Shown here: positions 1-8,384 of the stretch, piece by piece
How the letters are laid out: each line of letters begins with the position of its first letter
How positions within the stretch are numbered: position 1 is the stretch's first letter
NCBI GenBank assembly: GCA_937930305.1
Contig: CALGLE010000020.1
Span: 124,001 to 188,000 of the forward strand
Direction: 5' to 3'
Source of the DNA: an uncultured Granulosicoccaceae bacterium
GTDB taxonomy: Bacteria > Pseudomonadota > Gammaproteobacteria > Granulosicoccales > Granulosicoccaceae
Length of the DNA stretch: 64,000 nt
Position numbers and translations under genes: made by a program
The notes under the pieces: model-generated
Told to the model about the DNA's origin: nothing
The model's database searches: none
What the model saw: only the letters and a program-made list of their open reading frames with translations

Positions 1-1095
1 GCTGGGTATATGGGTGTTTCCCACCCGGTACAAAATACAGCCTACCGACATAAACAACGTGGCTTTCACCATGCCATGGTTAAACATATGCACCACGGCA
101 GCGGTGAGGCCTTGTTGCGTGGCCAGACTGATACCGGCGAGAATGTAGCCAATTTGCGCCACACTGGAGTACGCCAACATGCGACGCAAATCGGTTTGGT
201 AAATTGCCACCAGCGACATAATAAGAAAAGACGCAATGGCCGCTGGTAAGAGCACCCAATTCAACAACATCAAGCCGAAGCTGTAGTCATCACCAAAGAT
301 GCTGAAAAACATACGCATTAAAATATACAAAGACACTTTTGTGGCTGTACCAGCAAGAAAAGCGGTTACGGCTATAGGCGCATGGTGATACGCGTTCAAT
401 AACCAACCGTGCAATGGAAATACCGCAGCCTTTATCATGAGCCCCACGGTCAAGAAACTGAAGGCAACTAACACAGCGCGTGGGCTTTCACTGTCGGGAA
501 TACGAACGGCTAGGTCCACCATATTTAATGTACCCGTTGCCGCATATAAAAATCCGATACCAATCAAAATGAAGGAGGCACCCACACTACCCAATACGAG
601 GTATCGATAGCTCGCCACCAGCGCACGACGATCCGAACCGAACGCGATTAACATGTAGGTGGAGAGCGAGGAGATTTCTAAAAACACAAAGACGTTGAAG
701 GCATCACCCGTGATCACCATGCCGATGAGCCCAGTTAAGCAAAGCAGCCATCCGGCATAAAACAAATAGTGTTTCGACTTATCAACTGTACGTTGAATGC
801 TGTGATAGGCATACACCAACACCAAAGAGCTTAGCCCGCTGACGAGTAATGCCACCCCAGCGTTCGCTCTATCTATATAAAATTCGATTCCTGTGGGTGC
901 TTCCCAACCCCCAATAGCGTATCGAATGACCGAGCCATCCATCACTTGTTGCAGCAATAACCAAGACACCCAACAAGCCAGAAAACTGGTAATGGTGGCT
1001 AAGGCCCAACTCCATTTTGGATGCCGAACAATCACCACCAGAGGCGCCATGACCAACGGCAGCATAACCTGCAACGCAGGCAACTGATCCATCAT
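1..1095 (-). CDS. mrpD: Mrp/Mnh Na+/H+ antiporter subunit D (partial, C-terminus off the window)
   Basis: Membrane subunit of a multisubunit Na+/H+ antiporter, homologous to the NuoL/M/N proton-pumping subunits of complex I. The reading frame stays open from the left edge to a double ATG start (1095 and 1092), giving at least 365 codons. The translation is almost entirely hydrophobic helices, with the typical stretch VFVFLEISSLSTYMLIAFGS and a conserved HGWLLNAYHHAP segment, both characteristic of the MrpD/NuoN family. The ATG at 1095 overlaps the mrpC stop (TGATG), so the two are likely translationally coupled. It is the last visible gene of an operon transcribed leftward. The assignment is firm for the family; the choice of D over the closely related A N-terminal part rests on its position directly after mrpC. 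Confidence 0.9.
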   Translation of the reverse strand, partial: MMDQLPALQVMLPLVMAPLVVIVRHPKWSWALATITSFLACWVSWLLLQQVMDGSVIRYAIGGWEAPTGIEFYIDRANAGVALLVSGLSSLVLVYAYHSIQRTVDKSKHYLFYAGWLLCLTGLIGMVITGDAFNVFVFLEISSLSTYMLIAFGSDRRALVASYRYLVLGSVGASFILIGIGFLYAATGTLNMVDLAVRIPDSESPRAVLVAFSFLTVGLMIKAAVFPLHGWLLNAYHHAPIAVTAFLAGTATKVSLYILMRMFFSIFGDDYSFGLMLLNWVLLPAAIASFLIMSLVAIYQTDLRRMLAYSSVAQIGYILAGISLATQQGLTAAVVHMFNHGMVKATLFMSVGCILYRVGNTHIPS

Positions 1096-1460
1096 CAGAT
1101 GTCCTGCTCCTCGGCGTTCGCCGCTCTTATCTCATCTTCTTCGATGGTGCCGTACGCTTCATATATTCGAACCGTTAAAGCCAAGGCAACGGCCGTGGTG
1201 GCCACCCCGACCACAATGGCGGTAAGTATGAGCACATGAGGCAGTGGATTGGAATACACGACGTGGGGGTCATCGACCAAAATAGGAGCGGTTCCACCCT
1301 CGACTTTCCCGATGGTGATGTACAAGTAGAAAATGGAAGTTTGAAAAACGCTCAAGCCAATCATTTTTTTGATCAAGTTATAACGGGCGATCAGTATGTA
1401 CAAGCCCGCCATCATCAACACGATGACGATCCAATAGTTATATAGGCCGATGACATCCAT
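1095..1460 (-). CDS. mrpC: Mrp/Mnh Na+/H+ antiporter subunit C (NuoK-like)
   Basis: A 121-residue, three-helix membrane protein of the MrpC/NuoK family. The helices are near residues 6-26, 32-51 and 73-98, followed by a short acidic cytoplasmic tail (EEDEIRAANAEEQD). The motif IGLSVFQTSIFYLYI, with IKKMIG in front, is typical of MrpC. The length matches the family. It abuts mrpB (start at 1460, where mrpB ends) and overlaps mrpD. It works only within the Mrp complex, exchanging Na+ for H+ across the inner membrane. Confidence 0.93.
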   Translation of the reverse strand: MDVIGLYNYWIVIVLMMAGLYILIARYNLIKKMIGLSVFQTSIFYLYITIGKVEGGTAPILVDDPHVVYSNPLPHVLILTAIVVGVATTAVALALTVRIYEAYGTIEEDEIRAANAEEQDI

Positions 1461-1888
1461 TAACGTTTGCTCGCGAAACCATAAAACAAACTCACCATCA
1501 CCGCCGTCACCGTGACACCCACACCCAGTTCAACCGCAAAAATACCCCAATGTTGGCCATGTAAGGGGTCGTGCGCCAACACGTCATAGTCGAGCAAATT
1601 GCCCCCAAGCAGCATGGTTAACACACCGGTGCCTGCATAAATGAGTACACCCAGCGCCATCAACCAACGCAACACGGAAGGCGGCAACACGCGTCGAGTT
1701 CGCTGCAAGCCAAATATCAGGCCGTACAAAATGAACGCAGACGCAAAGATGACCCCAGCCTGGAAACCACCACCTGGGCCATAGTCGCCGTGAAATTGCA
1801 CATACAGGCCGAACATCAACACAAACGGCACCATTAAGCGCGTGATGACCTGCAGAACTCGATGGCGCTGACGCGCATAAATTTTCAT
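1460..1888 (-). CDS. mrpB: Mrp/Mnh Na+/H+ antiporter subunit B (MnhB domain)
   Basis: A 142-residue, four-helix membrane subunit. The signature GxYxQxHGDYxPGGGFQAG is visible at about residues 27-45 (YVQFHGDYGPGGGFQAGVI), which is diagnostic for MnhB. Its start overlaps the end of the preceding gene by four bases (ATGA), consistent with coupled translation in the mrp operon. The length is normal for a stand-alone MrpB/MbhF-type subunit. Confidence 0.95.
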   Translation of the reverse strand: MKIYARQRHRVLQVITRLMVPFVLMFGLYVQFHGDYGPGGGFQAGVIFASAFILYGLIFGLQRTRRVLPPSVLRWLMALGVLIYAGTGVLTMLLGGNLLDYDVLAHDPLHGQHWGIFAVELGVGVTVTAVMVSLFYGFASKR

Positions 1889-2499
1889 GTCAGTCGATCG
1901 GTATCGTGACCAGGCTCATGCGGCAGATCCCCAGGCGCATGTTCCGGTGTTTCATCTTCAGGCCGACGTCGTTTCAAACCCAACAACCCCATCACCGCTA
2001 TGCCGGCGGTAAAAACGACCACCGTTTCACCCAGTGTGTCGTAGCCGCGATAGCTGGCCAGCACCGAGGTAACCACATTGGGTGGGCCAACCTCATCGGC
2101 TGATTGTTCGATGAAGCGCTTAGCCAGTTCTGGGTGTGTTTGAGCTGGGGATGTGGCACTGCCATAGCGAGGCATATCCAAGGTGCCGAAGATCAATAAT
2201 CCTCCAGTTATAACGACAAACAGCAGAGCTAGCCAGCTATCGCGACCACGCGGTTTTTGTTCGTGCTGCGTGAAGGATAAAGCGCCTAAAAATAAAATGG
2301 TGGATATACCCGAGCCCACCGCAGCTTCAGTAAAGGCAACATCGACTGCATCCATCACAATGAATGCACCCGCTGCAACCAGCGAATACAAACCCGTTAA
2401 TATTACCGCTGCCAGTAGGTCGCGCAGCACAATGATGCCAATCGCGGTAGCCACTAAAAACGTTAACAATACCGCAATGGTTAGGTGCTCAATACTCAT
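1885..2499 (-). CDS. Mrp-type antiporter subunit, fused MbhD/MbhE-like (DUF4040 plus MrpA C-terminal-like)
   Basis: A 204-residue membrane protein. The first part (about 1-80) is a DUF4040/MbhD-like domain with LRDLLAAVILTGLYSLVAAG and the membrane glutamate in FTEAAVGSGIST. The second part (about 85-175) resembles MbhE and the last segment of MrpA, with a hydrophobic helix, then SYRGYDTLGETVVVFTAG. The extreme C-terminus is hydrophilic and acidic. In classical Mrp operons these segments are the tail of MrpA; in archaeal mbh and group-2 Mrp operons they are separate genes. Here they form one gene placed between mrpG and mrpB. Overlaps of 4 bases with both neighbours support a single operon. 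Confidence 0.85.
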   Translation of the reverse strand: MSIEHLTIAVLLTFLVATAIGIIVLRDLLAAVILTGLYSLVAAGAFIVMDAVDVAFTEAAVGSGISTILFLGALSFTQHEQKPRGRDSWLALLFVVITGGLLIFGTLDMPRYGSATSPAQTHPELAKRFIEQSADEVGPPNVVTSVLASYRGYDTLGETVVVFTAGIAVMGLLGLKRRRPEDETPEHAPGDLPHEPGHDTDRLT

Positions 2500-2987
2500 G
2501 AGCCTTCGCTCTTGTCATTATTTTCATTTCCGCGCCCGTCACTTTTTTGAAGCCCATCGTTTACGCCCGGCGCGATGGCAACTTCACCGTGTTCGGGTGC
2601 TCTGGACAAGGCCAGTTTGGAGGCCATTTCGGGCGATTCGATAATGGGCTTGCCGTTTTCGTCGACCGGCACCAAACCCGATAAAAGCGCGGTTTTCGCT
2701 AAAGCATGAGACGCTGTGGGCGTTGTAAATAGCGTAAAAAACAAGATCAAAAGTAGCTTGCCTGCAATCCACGGGTTCTGATATTCCACCACGGTCATGA
2801 GCAGCATGGCTAACAGCATGAATATCGTGCTTCCGGTGTCGGTAACACCGGCTGCATGTAACCGGGTATACAGATCCGGTAGGCGAATCAAACCGACACC
2901 GCCAGCGATGACAAACACGCAACCAATGAGCATTAATACCCACGCAACAACCGTGAACAGAATCAAAACAAACTCAGGCATGGTCAA
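2496..2987 (-). CDS. mrpG: Mrp/Mnh Na+/H+ antiporter subunit G
   Basis: A 163-residue subunit. The three-helix MnhG core occupies roughly residues 1-105 and contains the family signature GGVGLIRLPDLYTRLHAAGVTD. Beyond it is an unusually long hydrophilic tail (about 55 residues, ending in charged GRGNENNDKSEGS), whereas typical MrpG proteins are about 100-120 residues. It lies between mrpF (12-base gap) and the MbhD/E-like gene (4-base overlap). The tail is probably cytoplasmic and has no recognisable motif. Confidence 0.93.
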   Translation of the reverse strand: MTMPEFVLILFTVVAWVLMLIGCVFVIAGGVGLIRLPDLYTRLHAAGVTDTGSTIFMLLAMLLMTVVEYQNPWIAGKLLLILFFTLFTTPTASHALAKTALLSGLVPVDENGKPIIESPEMASKLALSRAPEHGEVAIAPGVNDGLQKSDGRGNENNDKSEGS

Positions 2988-2999
2988 ATTCCCGGCTCA

Positions 3000-3281
3000 T
3001 TAGAAGTCATCCTCTTGGTAGGCTCCACTGCCAAGGTCATCGTATTCGTAGAATTTCAAGACGGCGACGGTGCCAATGAAGTTGATTAGCGAGTAGACCA
3101 AAGCAATATCAAGGAATTCGGGTCGGCCAGTCAAGAAGCCGAACACCGCAATGAACAGCACGATCTTGGTGCCGAATGAATTCACCGCCAGCAGGCGATC
3201 GTATAAAGTGGGACCTAACAATGCACGAGCAATGGTTAGAATCATGGTGGCCAACAATGCCAATGCCGCTGCAACAAACAT
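3000..3281 (-). CDS. mrpF: Mrp/Mnh Na+/H+ antiporter subunit F
   Basis: A 93-residue, three-helix membrane subunit of the MnhF/MbhB family. The conserved core GPTLYDRLLAVNSFGTKIVL (about residues 28-47) is the family hallmark, and the C-terminus is acidic. Its ATG overlaps the last base of the mrpE stop, so the pair is probably co-translated. The length is normal. Confidence 0.93.
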   Translation of the reverse strand: MFVAAALALLATMILTIARALLGPTLYDRLLAVNSFGTKIVLFIAVFGFLTGRPEFLDIALVYSLINFIGTVAVLKFYEYDDLGSGAYQEDDF

Positions 3282-3787
3282 TAGTACACCTTTCCGTCAG
3301 GGCCTTTGAAATGCGGTTCAATATCGCGGATGTGTGCCGCCATCTCACCCGCTTCCAATTCGTGCAGGCTGTCCTCGTGCAACGCGTGCACGACAATGTC
3401 GCCATCCACAGTGAAGTTGATGGCGGTTGTACCTGGCGTGAGTGTGATCGAGTTAGCGTAGATGACCCGACCAATTTCCGTATCGGGTGTGGCGGTGACA
3501 CGGCGTAGCGTGGGCTGGATGCCCATGTCTCGCGACAGTACCCGACGAGTCACATCCACATTGGACAAGAAGATTTGCTTCAACAACCAGCCCCAATACG
3601 AGGCGATGTGCAGGAAGCGGAAATATATCGGCTGGCCACGATGCTTCAGCACCCGCATGTACACCGACAGCCATACGACAAGGGCGACCGACAGCACACC
3701 CAGGATTATGAGTTGGGGCTTCAGCAGGCCGGACATCACCAGCCACAGAACCGCCAACGTTATTGACAATCGGATTGCAAGAATCAT
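3281..3787 (-). CDS. mrpE: Mrp/Mnh Na+/H+ antiporter subunit E
   Basis: First gene of the visible mrp operon. The MnhE family shows two N-terminal helices (LSITLAVLWLVMSGLL and ILGVLSVALVVWLSVY), then a soluble domain containing YWGWLLKQIFLSNVDVTRRV and the conserved YANSITLTPGTTAINF. I chose the ATG at 3787 (168 residues) because it puts the first helix at the usual distance from the N-terminus. An in-frame GTG at 3811 would add eight residues (MHVLIFVH), and neither start has a clear Shine-Dalgarno. The 150-base gap to the divergent esterase gene must hold the operon promoter. Confidence 0.92.
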   Translation of the reverse strand: MILAIRLSITLAVLWLVMSGLLKPQLIILGVLSVALVVWLSVYMRVLKHRGQPIYFRFLHIASYWGWLLKQIFLSNVDVTRRVLSRDMGIQPTLRRVTATPDTEIGRVIYANSITLTPGTTAINFTVDGDIVVHALHEDSLHELEAGEMAAHIRDIEPHFKGPDGKVY

Positions 3788-3964
3788 GTGTACAAATATT
3801 AACACGTGCACAGGTCACAATTGCTTTCAAGTCGCAATTTGCGAAGGTTTCCTGCACTCCTATGTGAGCAAGTCGATAGCTGGACCCTCTGTCAGCCTGA
3901 GTCGTCTATAAGAGCTGGTATGCTCGCGCCAATCATGCTCATTCAAGCCTATTTAAGACAAAAC

Positions 3965-5404
3965 ATGATGGATTTTATGTTGTTCAAAAAACGTGCGTTT
4001 CTTCAGACAACTTTTCTCAGTCTGTGCGCGATGGTGTTCGTATCGGCGTGTTCTGGCAATGTCAGCCCGCGAGACAACAGTGACCCCGTCGAATCCGGTG
4101 AGCAAGCCCCACCCGTCACCGGCGGCCCAATCAACCCAGGCTCTGCTGACAATGGCGAGTATCGATTGGAAATAAGCGCCACCCGCATCAGTATTCGAGA
4201 AGGCGGCGACAGCATCAGTGTGGCCTTGCGTGTGGTTCGAGAAAACGGTCACGATGCGCCCATCAATTTGGCCTTAACCGGTAGAAACCCAGCGGATGAA
4301 TCCAACATGCGTTGGCAGTTCAGTGATGTCAGTCTGGAAGGCGAGGAAACGATTTCCGATCTACTGTTAGAGCTGGGCGTTGCGCGTTCACCCATCCTGC
4401 CTCACACGCGAGAATTCACAGTGATTGCCACCGACGGCAACATCGCGGCGCTGACTGCGGACATCACGGTTGAAGTAGCACCCACCACAGCGCCAGATGT
4501 GTACTTACAAATCGGTCAAAGTAATATGGTGGGTTTCAGCTTACCCGGGGCTCGAGAGTCAAATGACGGGCAAGCAGATGCGCCGAATGGACGCGTTTTA
4601 CAGCTGAATGTGACCGGCAACGACGACACAAACTTTCCATCAGCGGCAGCGTTCACTAACGTCAACAATGTTGCGAATCTGGATTCAGCATTCGTCACAG
4701 CCCTTGACCCCCTGCACGATGGATTCGATTTTTCGATTAATGGAAAAGCGTCGACCTTCATTGGGATGGGTTTATCGTTTGGCAAATCCCTACTCGATAG
4801 CACGACTGCCGACATACTGCTTGTGCCGGCGGCTTGGTCAGACACGGGTTTTTGTAAAACCGATGCCAGCACCTCATTTCTGAACATCGGTTGGAACGTC
4901 ACAGCCCCTACAGACACCCAAAACTTTGCAGGCACCTTGCTTCACGATCGAGCCCTTACCCGGCTCAATCTGGCTTTGGATCAATCGGGCGGAATTTTCC
5001 GAGGCATGCTTTGGCATCAAGGCGAAGCCGATTCAAACTCTGATGTTTGCGCAGCCGTTTACGAACAGAACCTGAAAGCCTTGGTGGCCTCCATTAGAAC
5101 CAATGCTCGCGTTGACGCTCGTGGCCCACAGGCTCGAGGCGCAGCCGCCGATGTTCCGTTTATCGCCGGCACCATGTCACGTGGCGCTGAATTTAACGAT
5201 TTTTGGCCAGCAAAAGAAATTGTGGATGGCGTCCATCGGAATGTCTCTAGCATCATTCCATTTGCGGCCAGCGTCAATAACGACGATTTGGTGCCTCCAG
5301 CCTATCCTTGTGGGCAAGGAGGTTGCATTCATTTTGGAGCACGGGCCTATCGGGAAATGGGCCAGCGATACGCGATTCGCATGCGCGAAGTACAGCAGCG
5401 TTAA
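3965..5404 (+). CDS. SASA-type carbohydrate (acetyl)esterase lipoprotein, copy 1
   Basis: Predicted exported lipoprotein of the sialate O-acetylesterase/CE6-like SGNH superfamily, which removes acetyl groups from sugars. N-terminus: basic KK, a hydrophobic stretch and a lipobox ending VSAC. Residues about 30-175 form a beta-rich, Ig/cadherin-like linker domain. The catalytic domain starts with LQIGQSNMVGFS (nucleophile Ser in GQSNM, about residues 184-188). It has the block WHQGEAD at about 350-356 and a C-terminal HFGARAYREMGQRY supplying the catalytic His. The start could be ATG 3965, 3968 or 3977; no good ribosome site is seen. It is a clear paralogue of the next gene. The substrate is not evident. 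Confidence 0.85.
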   Translation: MMDFMLFKKRAFLQTTFLSLCAMVFVSACSGNVSPRDNSDPVESGEQAPPVTGGPINPGSADNGEYRLEISATRISIREGGDSISVALRVVRENGHDAPINLALTGRNPADESNMRWQFSDVSLEGEETISDLLLELGVARSPILPHTREFTVIATDGNIAALTADITVEVAPTTAPDVYLQIGQSNMVGFSLPGARESNDGQADAPNGRVLQLNVTGNDDTNFPSAAAFTNVNNVANLDSAFVTALDPLHDGFDFSINGKASTFIGMGLSFGKSLLDSTTADILLVPAAWSDTGFCKTDASTSFLNIGWNVTAPTDTQNFAGTLLHDRALTRLNLALDQSGGIFRGMLWHQGEADSNSDVCAAVYEQNLKALVASIRTNARVDARGPQARGAAADVPFIAGTMSRGAEFNDFWPAKEIVDGVHRNVSSIIPFAASVNNDDLVPPAYPCGQGGCIHFGARAYREMGQRYAIRMREVQQR

Positions 5405-5606
5405 TCACGTCACATTGAAAAGGTCGACCAACCCAGGAATTTGGCACGAGAATTCTGAGATTCTACGGTTCCGCTCCTCCGTGCAACATGTATGTGCATT
5501 GTCAGCCGATAGTTCTCCTTGTGGGTACGTCTCCTTAGTTGGTATCTCTCCACCGCAAGGGGTTCTCTGCACTATTTTCCTGACCGAAGGCAGTTACCAA
5601 AATTTT

Positions 5607-7010
5607 ATGTATATGGCTGATTTTCTAACCCAGATCTACCGACTCGTTTCGCGACTTACCTTAGTCGTTGCAAGTTGTTGGTTACTGAATGCCTGTTCGT
5701 CTGGAGATGCACCATCCAGCGGCAATGGTTTACAGAACAGCAACGCGTTTGATCTAAAAATCTCCGATAACTCAACCACCACGGAATACACTTTAGTGGA
5801 AGGTAATGGCAACGGATTGGTTATACCGTTGCAAATTGACCGATTCAACAACGGCTCCGACCCAATCACATTAACTGCTCGCGGAGCATCCGACGCCGAT
5901 GATCGTCGATTAACCGCTTATTTCTCACAACAAACTCTCACCGCAAACAACACACAAACTAACCTCACCTTGTTAGTTGGCATCGACGCCTTACCCATCC
6001 AGGCTCAGCAACGCACCATTATCATCAGTGCCAGCGATGGTGTGAATACAGATGAAATCAATGTGGTTGTGAATCTTCAACCCACACAAGCGCCAGACCT
6101 GTATTTATTGGTTGGCCAAAGCAACATGGTGGGTTTCAGTGGTGATGACACCAAGCAGGCTTACCCAGGTGGTGCGGACGAACCACACCCACGAATCAAG
6201 CAACTGCATGTCACCCGCAATGACGAATGGAATCAATTCACTGACGCCTCACACTTTCGAAGTGTTCAGCGCAATGTGTTAACACCAGCTATTATCACTG
6301 CTGAAGATCCACTACACGAACCCTTGAATTTGGAGACCAACAGTAAAGATAACGCCTACATTGGATTAGGCTTAAGCTTTGCAAAATCTGCTTTGCCAAA
6401 CACGTCTGCCAACATTGTGTTGATACCCGCGGCTTGGTCCGGCTCAGCATTTTGTGACAACAACGGAGGGCCACGTGGGCAATGGAACGCTGATCCAACC
6501 AATAATCCTGCGTTAGGCAACACTTGGTTGTTTGATCGAGCCATTACCCGCACGAATGCGGCAATCGATAACACCGGTGGTATTCTGCGCGGCATTCTTT
6601 GGCACCAAGGTGAGTCCGACGCTAATCAACCCTGCTCTGAGGTGTATCTAGCCAATATTGAACGCCTTGCCCAACAATTTCGAATGCGCATCAAGCCCGA
6701 CCAACGCGGCGGAGATTTTCGCCGTGCAGATTCTCCCATTCCGTTTGTATTAGGCACGATGTCACGCGGCTTTGATGAGCGAGGGGATTTATCAGTTTAC
6801 TCTGAGGAGAAACAACTCATCGACAACTACCATCGTCAACTGCCCTCTCAGCTGCCCTTCGTCACCACTTCTGTGCACGATGACTTGGTGGGGAATCAAT
6901 GGCCATGTGGTAACTCGACGTGCATTCATTTTGGCGCAGAAGCTCTTCGGGAAATCGGCGAGCGGTATTATCAGCAATTGTTGGTTGCGATGAGCCAACA
7001 CTCCCTGTGA
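5607..7010 (+). CDS. SASA-type carbohydrate (acetyl)esterase lipoprotein, copy 2
   Basis: Paralogue of the upstream esterase with the same architecture: lipoprotein signal (lipobox LLNAC, Cys at residue 30), a beta-type N-terminal domain to about residue 160, then the SASA domain. The motifs are VGQSNMVGFSG (GQSNM at 170-174), WHQGESD (332-338) and the C-terminal HFGAEALREIGERYY. I start at ATG 5607, with ATG 5613 as an alternative; the open frame extends further upstream into copy 1 but has no signal peptide there. The 202-base gap between the copies has no recognisable gene. The stop overlaps the acyltransferase start (GTGA), so the two are coupled. Confidence 0.85.
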   Translation: MYMADFLTQIYRLVSRLTLVVASCWLLNACSSGDAPSSGNGLQNSNAFDLKISDNSTTTEYTLVEGNGNGLVIPLQIDRFNNGSDPITLTARGASDADDRRLTAYFSQQTLTANNTQTNLTLLVGIDALPIQAQQRTIIISASDGVNTDEINVVVNLQPTQAPDLYLLVGQSNMVGFSGDDTKQAYPGGADEPHPRIKQLHVTRNDEWNQFTDASHFRSVQRNVLTPAIITAEDPLHEPLNLETNSKDNAYIGLGLSFAKSALPNTSANIVLIPAAWSGSAFCDNNGGPRGQWNADPTNNPALGNTWLFDRAITRTNAAIDNTGGILRGILWHQGESDANQPCSEVYLANIERLAQQFRMRIKPDQRGGDFRRADSPIPFVLGTMSRGFDERGDLSVYSEEKQLIDNYHRQLPSQLPFVTTSVHDDLVGNQWPCGNSTCIHFGAEALREIGERYYQQLLVAMSQHSL

Positions 7011-8026
7011 AACGCCTTCACGCCCTCCAATATTTACGCGCCATAGCGGCGCTATTGGTTGTGTATAGTCACGCCACTATGCAAGTGCCTGCTTGGAAAG
7101 AGTTGTTGCCCTACACCGGCGCCTATGGTGTGGATATCTTTTTCATAATTTCTGGCTTTATCATGGTGTACATCACCAAGCCAAACGCCACACCAATGAA
7201 TTTTCTGGTGAATCGAGCCCGTCGGGTGGTGCCATTGTATTGGTTTTTCACCTTACTGATGGCGCTCATCCTGTTTTTCCTACCCAGTGTGTTTAAAACA
7301 GGAGAATTCAGCTGGTTAACGCTGGTTCAAAGTTTGTTTTTTATTCCGCACTACAGCCTACAAAACCCAGACTTTGTGTGGCCCATCGTTGCACCGGGTT
7401 GGTCGTTAAACTACGAGATGTATTTTTACATATTGTTTGCGGTGTCACTCCTATTTGCGCAGCAGTTTCGAGTGGCATTCATTACCGTGGCTATCACGGT
7501 GGTGTGGGCAATTTTCACAGCAATGGATTCTTCGGTTGCCATACCCCGTTTTCTTTCCGATCCGGCGGTTTTTGAATTTGTCGCTGGCATGCTACTCGCG
7601 CTGGCTTGGAAACGTGGCGTTACGCTGTCATCAACGGCAGGCTGGGTATTGGTCATTGCCGGATTTGTCATCGTCAGTGTAGCCCCCACAGACATTCACC
7701 ATTGGCTACGAATCAGCTTGCCGAGCTTTCTCATTGTGTTCGGCTTTTTGTACATACAAGTGCCCGTCAGTCGCTTCGGCCTGATGCTGGGTGATTCGTC
7801 TTATGCGCTGTATTTAAGTCATATATTTGTGTTGGGCGCGCTTCGCGCGATCGTCCCAGACAACCTACCCGCAACCCCAATGTACGCCTGGGGATTTATC
7901 ATCGTGTCATTAATCATCACCACACTTGTCGGCATCGTCGTGCACTTTTTGGTGGACAACTGGCTGCTACGCGAAGAGCGATTGTCACTCTTCCAAGGGC
8001 GTGAGCATGCGGCACGCCGACTGTGA
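7007..8026 (+). CDS. Acyltransferase family 3 (OafA-like) integral membrane protein
   Basis: A 339-residue multi-helix membrane protein of the acyltransferase-3 family, which typically moves acetyl groups from acetyl-CoA onto surface or exported glycans. The N-terminus LQYLRAIAALLVVYSHA carries the family Arg and catalytic His region, followed by GVDIFFIISGFIM and the conserved R-R in NRARRVVPLYW. About ten hydrophobic helices follow. The GTG start at 7007 overlaps the upstream stop (GTGA) and gives the canonical N-terminus; the frame upstream of it is not family-like. Being translationally coupled to two sugar deacetylases suggests opposing O-acetylation and de-O-acetylation of one polymer; that is inference. 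Confidence 0.9.
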   Translation: MKRLHALQYLRAIAALLVVYSHATMQVPAWKELLPYTGAYGVDIFFIISGFIMVYITKPNATPMNFLVNRARRVVPLYWFFTLLMALILFFLPSVFKTGEFSWLTLVQSLFFIPHYSLQNPDFVWPIVAPGWSLNYEMYFYILFAVSLLFAQQFRVAFITVAITVVWAIFTAMDSSVAIPRFLSDPAVFEFVAGMLLALAWKRGVTLSSTAGWVLVIAGFVIVSVAPTDIHHWLRISLPSFLIVFGFLYIQVPVSRFGLMLGDSSYALYLSHIFVLGALRAIVPDNLPATPMYAWGFIIVSLIITTLVGIVVHFLVDNWLLREERLSLFQGREHAARRL

Positions 8027-8316
8027 AAATCAGCGCAGAACAACTGCGTCAAATGGCAGAAATTGATCGCGACTGGCGCATACAGGTGCTCAACACCCAC
8101 CGCGAGGTTCGCAACGGCACCCGTTATCAAGTCACCTGGTTTACCGCGATTAACGATACATCCAAAGAATGCCGTCGCTATCGCGTGTGGTTGAATGAAG
8201 GCTTATCACCGCCTTATCGAAAACAACACGGTTGGGAGTTGTTCGATCGATCGGGCGATGTGTGCGACAGAGAGATACGCTATAGCAAGCGCGACGATAA
8301 CGACTACCTGCACTAA
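8023..8316 (+). CDS. Small conserved-looking protein of unknown function
   Basis: A 97-residue soluble protein, rich in Arg, Asp and Tyr and without a signal peptide. Its GTG start overlaps the acyltransferase stop in a GTGA, the same arrangement as the preceding junction, which argues it is a real operon member. I recognise no domain. Two cysteines (in KECRRY and DVCDREI) and a predominance of beta-forming residues in the middle are the only notable features. Function unknown. Confidence 0.6.
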   Translation: MKISAEQLRQMAEIDRDWRIQVLNTHREVRNGTRYQVTWFTAINDTSKECRRYRVWLNEGLSPPYRKQHGWELFDRSGDVCDREIRYSKRDDNDYLH

Positions 8317-8384
8317 CCCAGGCGGCAAGCATCGATCACGAGTTCTCGTCCACGGGATCTCATACATCGGGTGAGAACCGGTAA

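Noticed and set aside
3806..3964. N-terminal extension of esterase copy 1
   Set aside because: No ribosome site or signal-like sequence there; the lipoprotein signal begins at 3965 or later.
5103..5606. The long open frame upstream of esterase copy 2
   Set aside because: It reads through esterase copy 1 in another frame; the signal peptide and lipobox show the true start is near 5607.
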